A DNA stretch of 58,211 nt from NCBI GenBank assembly GCA_001542995.1, contig LFLA01000019.1, positions 1 to 58,211 of the forward strand, read 5' to 3'. Shown here in pieces: positions 55,055 through 58,211 of the stretch. The notes under the pieces are model-generated. The model searched no databases. It was not told the origin of the DNA and saw only the letters and a program-made list of their open reading frames with translations. Position numbers and translations under genes: made by a program. How positions within the stretch are numbered: position 1 is the stretch's first letter; every line of letters begins with the position of its first letter. This stretch comes from Nitrospina sp. LS_NOB. Lineage in GTDB: Bacteria; Nitrospinota; Nitrospinia; Nitrospinales; VA-1.

Positions 55055-56470
55055 TCACTGATAAAAAGGGCCACAAACTAGTGCTCGCTGAACACCGGGT
55101 TTTAGCAAATGAAGTCCGTCAATGAGCTTTTCATGACCGATTAAGACATCGACGATTTGCCCAGAATAACGAATGGCGGTCTCTCGCATCATGCCCATCA
55201 TTGGCCATCCCCATAAAGCCGATACGGTGACGCCATCCTGCACAAAATAAGGCTCTGTCAGAAAACTACAGCTAACAACCGCTTCCACAGGGCTTCGGTT
55301 GCTTGCACTGCCACCCACCAAGTCAATAACCACGGACTGATCTGGAATAAGTTCTTTCAAGTGTTGGTTGCTAATTAAAAAGTTAACACCCCGTAACTCC
55401 GGGGGTTGTTCCGCACCGTTTACCACTAAGTCCACATTCTTCAGCCAAAAATCAATGTGGCCCTTGGAGGTATGTGAGCGACCTAGCACATGGATAAATT
55501 TAATCCCTTGGTTATATAATTCATGCAACGCCCCTTGAGCCACATTGCCATAACCCAGAACAACCGCCTTTGCGTTCACAATGTCCAATGCAGGTTTGTT
55601 TTCTTTTAATAATTCAACACCATACCGTGCACCTGCCTGGCCGGTTTCATGCAGACACTGGATACGGCGCAACCCAAATTCTGAAGGTGGATGGTTAGCA
55701 CGATAAGCAGCAATGGCTTTTTCGCCATGCTGCCGTTCAAATTCAAAAAGATCAAAAATGTGCGTACCGTCACTTTTCAGTTTAGCCAGAATACCTCGTC
55801 GATCTTCAAAGTTTAGGCTGTCATAAAAATATAAGGCATCCGGTCCAACCACATTTAGCTCTTCAATCGAAAGCGTTGGTTGAATGATCTGCAACGAGCG
55901 AGGGTTGCGATTGCCGCAACGGCGAATTGCACTGCGCAGTCGCTCACTCCATCCTATGATCCTGATCTGCAAGCCACCAATGGTATTCTCTTCAAAAAAT
56001 GGCTTTAAGGCCTCAGCCATAGCAAGACGACCCAGAATTTCCTGATCTGGGTTAACTTTTGGTGATTCACATATTTCTTCCATTGCAATTACATTGATAC
56101 ACCGATCCTGAAGCAATTTCGCCCGGTCTTGAAAAGAATGAAAATGCGCCATACAGAATAAGGTGCATCCCTCACGCATCTCTTCAATTGAAAAGAGTGA
56201 TGGGCCTTTAAACTTAATAATGATCTCCTTATCTCGATAAATTTCCTCTGGTGTTTGCATAATAGCGTTGTTTTGCTCGTACTCACGATCACTGAATCCA
56301 ACACCCTCTCCAGCCCCATATTCAACGTAAACTTTAATGCCAGCTTGGGTAAGTCTGCCAATATCTGTCGGCACCAGTGCAACACGTTTTTCCAGTGCTC
56401 CAGGATTTTCCGGAGACTCTATTTCTTTTGCAAGTGCTATGGATGAAAATTTTCGGGCAGATAAAACCAT
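55055..56470 (-). CDS. Alanine dehydrogenase / transhydrogenase-like NAD-dependent protein
   Basis: 471 residues. The N-terminal AlaDh_PNT domain is clear: ALEKRVALVPTDIGRLTQAG, then VYVEYGAGEGVGFSDREYEQ and the substrate region IIIKFKGPSLFSIEEM. The Rossmann domain starts near residue 300 (AVVLGYGNVAQGALHELYNQ), with VDLVVNGAEQPPE. The linking stretch (about 165-290) is unlike typical Ald. It may be an amino-acid or saccharopine-type dehydrogenase; the substrate cannot be told. It is longer than Ald (about 370). Confidence 0.72.
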   Translation of the reverse strand: MVLSARKFSSIALAKEIESPENPGALEKRVALVPTDIGRLTQAGIKVYVEYGAGEGVGFSDREYEQNNAIMQTPEEIYRDKEIIIKFKGPSLFSIEEMREGCTLFCMAHFHSFQDRAKLLQDRCINVIAMEEICESPKVNPDQEILGRLAMAEALKPFFEENTIGGLQIRIIGWSERLRSAIRRCGNRNPRSLQIIQPTLSIEELNVVGPDALYFYDSLNFEDRRGILAKLKSDGTHIFDLFEFERQHGEKAIAAYRANHPPSEFGLRRIQCLHETGQAGARYGVELLKENKPALDIVNAKAVVLGYGNVAQGALHELYNQGIKFIHVLGRSHTSKGHIDFWLKNVDLVVNGAEQPPELRGVNFLISNQHLKELIPDQSVVIDLVGGSASNRSPVEAVVSCSFLTEPYFVQDGVTVSALWGWPMMGMMRETAIRYSGQIVDVLIGHEKLIDGLHLLKPGVQRALVCGPFYQ

Positions 56471-56522
56471 ATAAATACTCTAATGAAAAAAAGAAAATAC
56501 CGGGTTCAACATAACAGAACTC

Positions 56523-56603
56523 TCATTTGGGTTTGGCCTTTTTCAAACGAACCAACCATTGACTGTAATGATCCGCATCCATTTTTTCCACGATACACAC
56601 CAT
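56523..56603 (-). CDS. Possible 26-residue ORF between tRNA-Ala and the dehydrogenase gene
   Basis: The minus-strand frame starts MVCIVEKMDADHYSQWLVRL and ends KKAKPK. It looks like a fragment of a larger protein or a leader peptide. There is no ribosome binding site of note. It overlaps nothing else. Confidence 0.25.
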   Translation of the reverse strand: MVCIVEKMDADHYSQWLVRLKKAKPK

Positions 56604-56615
56604 ACGATCCCAAAA

Positions 56616-56648
56616 CAAAAGGGCCTAGTCAAAACGACTAAGCCCTTC
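56616..56648 (-). terminator. Terminator of tRNA-Ala
   Basis: On the minus strand GGGCTTAGTC pairs with GACTAGGCCC around GTTTT, then TTTTGTTTT. Confidence 0.8.
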
Positions 56649-56658
56649 TAAACAAAAG

Positions 56659-56731
<73 letters not shown>

Positions 56732-56769
56732 ATTTATTTATTTGACCCCACCTGCAAAGCAACCGTATG

Positions 56770-56797
56770 ATATTAGCGATTATCCCACAACTGTCAA
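56770..56797 (-). promoter_or_regulatory. Promoter for tRNA-Ala
   Basis: On the minus strand, TTGACA (56797-56792), a 16-bp spacer and TAATAT (56775-56770), 38 bp before the tRNA 5' end. Confidence 0.6.
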
Positions 56798-56826
56798 GGG
56801 CAAAACCACCCCGCTCTGACCCTCTA

Positions 56827-56854
56827 TTGCCTTCCTCTGCTTTCCCTATATAAT
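56827..56854 (+). promoter_or_regulatory. Promoter for the DUF502 gene
   Basis: TTGCCT at 56827, a 16-bp spacer, and a perfect TATAAT at 56849. Confidence 0.6.
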
Positions 56855-56906
56855 ATATTGAAAGTTTTCAGACCCACACACCATTCTTTAACTCATCCTT
56901 ACCACC

Positions 56907-57575
56907 GTGCTTAAAAATTTCCAACGCAGACTTCGAAATGTTTTTATCACCGGGCTGTTGATCACCCTGCCGATCGCACTGACATGGTTCATTTTGCAGT
57001 TCCTGTTCAAGAACCTCGATGCCCTGTCGCCGGTATTCACCAATATGCTGATCCAACTTGGTGCGCCCTTTCCCGAAGGCTACCGCATCCCCTTTCTGGG
57101 AGTGCTGATCACCCTGCTGATCGTGCTCGCAGTGGGCTGGCTGACCACTAACTTTTTCGGGAAAAAGATTTTTGAACTCGGCGAGACAATAGTTGAAAAA
57201 ATCCCATTCGTCCGTCGGATTTATAAAGGCTCCAAACAGGTAGTGGTTTCCATCGCCCAGGCCGACACGTCGGCCTTTCGCAAAGTCGTCCTGCTTGAGT
57301 TCCCGCGCCGGGGACTTCTGGCGATCGGGTTTGTGACCGGCGAGTCCCGCGGAGAAGTGCAACAGATTACCCAGGAGAATATGCTCAACGTGTTCGTGCC
57401 GACCATGCCCAATCCAACTTCCGGATTCCTGATCTTCTCTCCGCCCGATGAACTCACGGAAGTTTCGATGACCATTGAGGAAGGCATCAAGTATGTGGTT
57501 TCTGGCGGCATCGTTATCCCTCCAGTACTCAAGGTCATCGAAGCTAAAGGACTGAAGCTTGAGCAACCTTCCTGA
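56907..57575 (+). CDS. DUF502 family membrane protein
   Basis: 222 residues. Two transmembrane helices (VFITGLLITLPIALTWFIL and FLGVLITLLIVLAVGWL) are followed by the family segment VEKIPFVRRIYKGSKQVV and a C-terminal soluble domain (NMLNVFVPTMPNPTSGFLIF, EGIKYVVSGGIVIPP). Function unknown. The start is GTG at 56907, fixed by the family N-terminus. The stop lies 15 bp inside the next gene. Confidence 0.9.
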   Translation: MLKNFQRRLRNVFITGLLITLPIALTWFILQFLFKNLDALSPVFTNMLIQLGAPFPEGYRIPFLGVLITLLIVLAVGWLTTNFFGKKIFELGETIVEKIPFVRRIYKGSKQVVVSIAQADTSAFRKVVLLEFPRRGLLAIGFVTGESRGEVQQITQENMLNVFVPTMPNPTSGFLIFSPPDELTEVSMTIEEGIKYVVSGGIVIPPVLKVIEAKGLKLEQPS

Positions 57576-58211
57576 CTCTTCTCTCGACATTCTTTATCTC
57601 GACAACCATTTGATCGCGGTGTGCAAACCTGCGGGAATGCTCACTCAGTCTGACGATTCCGGCGAAACTTCTCTGATGGACCAGGTCAAGGACTGGATCA
57701 AAACAGAATACAAAAAACCCGGAAAAGTGTTTTTAGGATTGGTGCATCGGCTCGACCGGCCGGTGTCGGGAGTGGTGGTGTTTGGCCGCACATCCAAAGG
57801 TGCCTCGCGGCTCTCGGAACAGTTTCGTCAAAAAACCACAAAAAAAATTTATCGGGCTCTCGTTGAAGGAACTCCAGAACCTCCGCAAGCCAGCCTGATG
57901 AATTACTTGAGAAAAGAAAAATCCCTCAAGGCCACCGTGTTCCCCCGCCCGACACCTGACGCTAAAGAAGCTCTATTGGATTATGAAGTCATCGAAACTT
58001 CTGGCACCACCAGCCAGCTTGATATTCATCTGCATACCGGAAGGTTCCACCAGATCCGTGCACAACTCGCCTTCATCGGGCACCCCATCGTTGGCGACAA
58101 AAAGTATGGCGCGAGCTCAACGTTGCCGCAAGGGCGGATCGCTCTGCACGCCCAGCGCATGGTCTTCAACCATCCGACGAGCAAAGAAGAAGTTGCCATC
58201 GACTGCCCCCC
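57559..58211 (+). CDS. RluA-family RNA pseudouridine synthase (partial, cut by window end)
   Basis: 217 codons visible. Start TTG at 57559 with AAAGGA upstream, overlapping the DUF502 stop. The N-terminus has ILYLDNHLIAVCKPAGMLTQ. The catalytic motif is GLVHRLDRPVSGVVVFGRTS (Asp in HRLD). Later come IYRALVEG, LHTGRFHQIRAQLAFIGHPI and GDKKYG, all RluA-type. There is no S4 domain, so it belongs with the shorter RluA/RluC-like group. The C-terminus lies beyond the window. Confidence 0.92.
   Translation, partial: MSNLPDSSLDILYLDNHLIAVCKPAGMLTQSDDSGETSLMDQVKDWIKTEYKKPGKVFLGLVHRLDRPVSGVVVFGRTSKGASRLSEQFRQKTTKKIYRALVEGTPEPPQASLMNYLRKEKSLKATVFPRPTPDAKEALLDYEVIETSGTTSQLDIHLHTGRFHQIRAQLAFIGHPIVGDKKYGASSTLPQGRIALHAQRMVFNHPTSKEEVAIDCP

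Overview
The window reads as about 58 kb of chromosome from a free-living Gram-negative bacterium with a mid-range GC content. The Gram-negative reading rests on several lipobox lipoproteins, a FimV/SPOR-type envelope protein, an RND/MMPL exporter and periplasmic c-type cytochromes. The gene set (CIRCE-controlled groES-groEL, type I QueF, type III pantothenate kinase, DUF1343, DUF502, ribonuclease-inhibitor-type leucine-rich repeat proteins) would fit Nitrospinota or a deltaproteobacterium-like lineage. That placement is inference; no rRNA is present to settle it.

Layout. 1-10.3 kb: queF, divergent from groES-groEL with a CIRCE operator between them; glgC flanked by inverted repeats; a NamZ-like (DUF1343) gene; then yqeY-dnaG-rpoD followed directly by a CAU-anticodon tRNA. 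10.3-15.4 kb: an accessory stretch behind the tRNA with a broken small membrane gene, an XRE/ImmA pair, a hypothetical gene, a di-heme peroxidase and a dead IS30 element split by a 127-bp MITE-like element. 15.4-26.8 kb: mostly ordinary genes, including a CheY-like protein, Hsp20, pyruvate kinase, a sterol-desaturase-family protein, an MFS transporter, peptide deformylase, HU, a FimV/SPOR protein and a lytic transglycosylase. 26.9-28.95 kb: what looks like a run of integron-type gene cassettes on the minus strand, with attC-like sites, a HicA/HicB toxin-antitoxin pair and several tiny membrane or lipoprotein genes, and no integrase in the window. 29-31.3 kb: rplU-rpmA-obgE with a 96-bp tandem repeat inserted before obgE. 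31.3-46.7 kb: methyltransferases, AlkA, shikimate kinase, three LRR proteins, a Sel1/Hcp protein, a TIGR02391 protein next to a methylase-less restriction enzyme, coaX and a frameshifted MMPL exporter. 46.9-58.2 kb: two cold-shock genes, a flippase-like membrane protein, a CBS protein, a nucleoside transporter, a solute-binding protein, a frameshifted DUF3095 gene, rpsU, an alanine-dehydrogenase-like protein, tRNA-Ala, DUF502, and a pseudouridine synthase running off the right edge.

Two themes stand out. First, several families of short interspersed repeats (a 127-bp MITE-like element with terminal inverted repeats, a 96-bp unit, a 38-bp hairpin, and a CCCTCCC/GGGAGGG hairpin) are scattered between genes. 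In several cases they lie across gene 3' ends and supply the stop codon or last residues. Second, at least seven genes are broken by single-base frameshifts, in-frame stops or truncation. These could be real decay or assembly error; the sequence alone does not decide.
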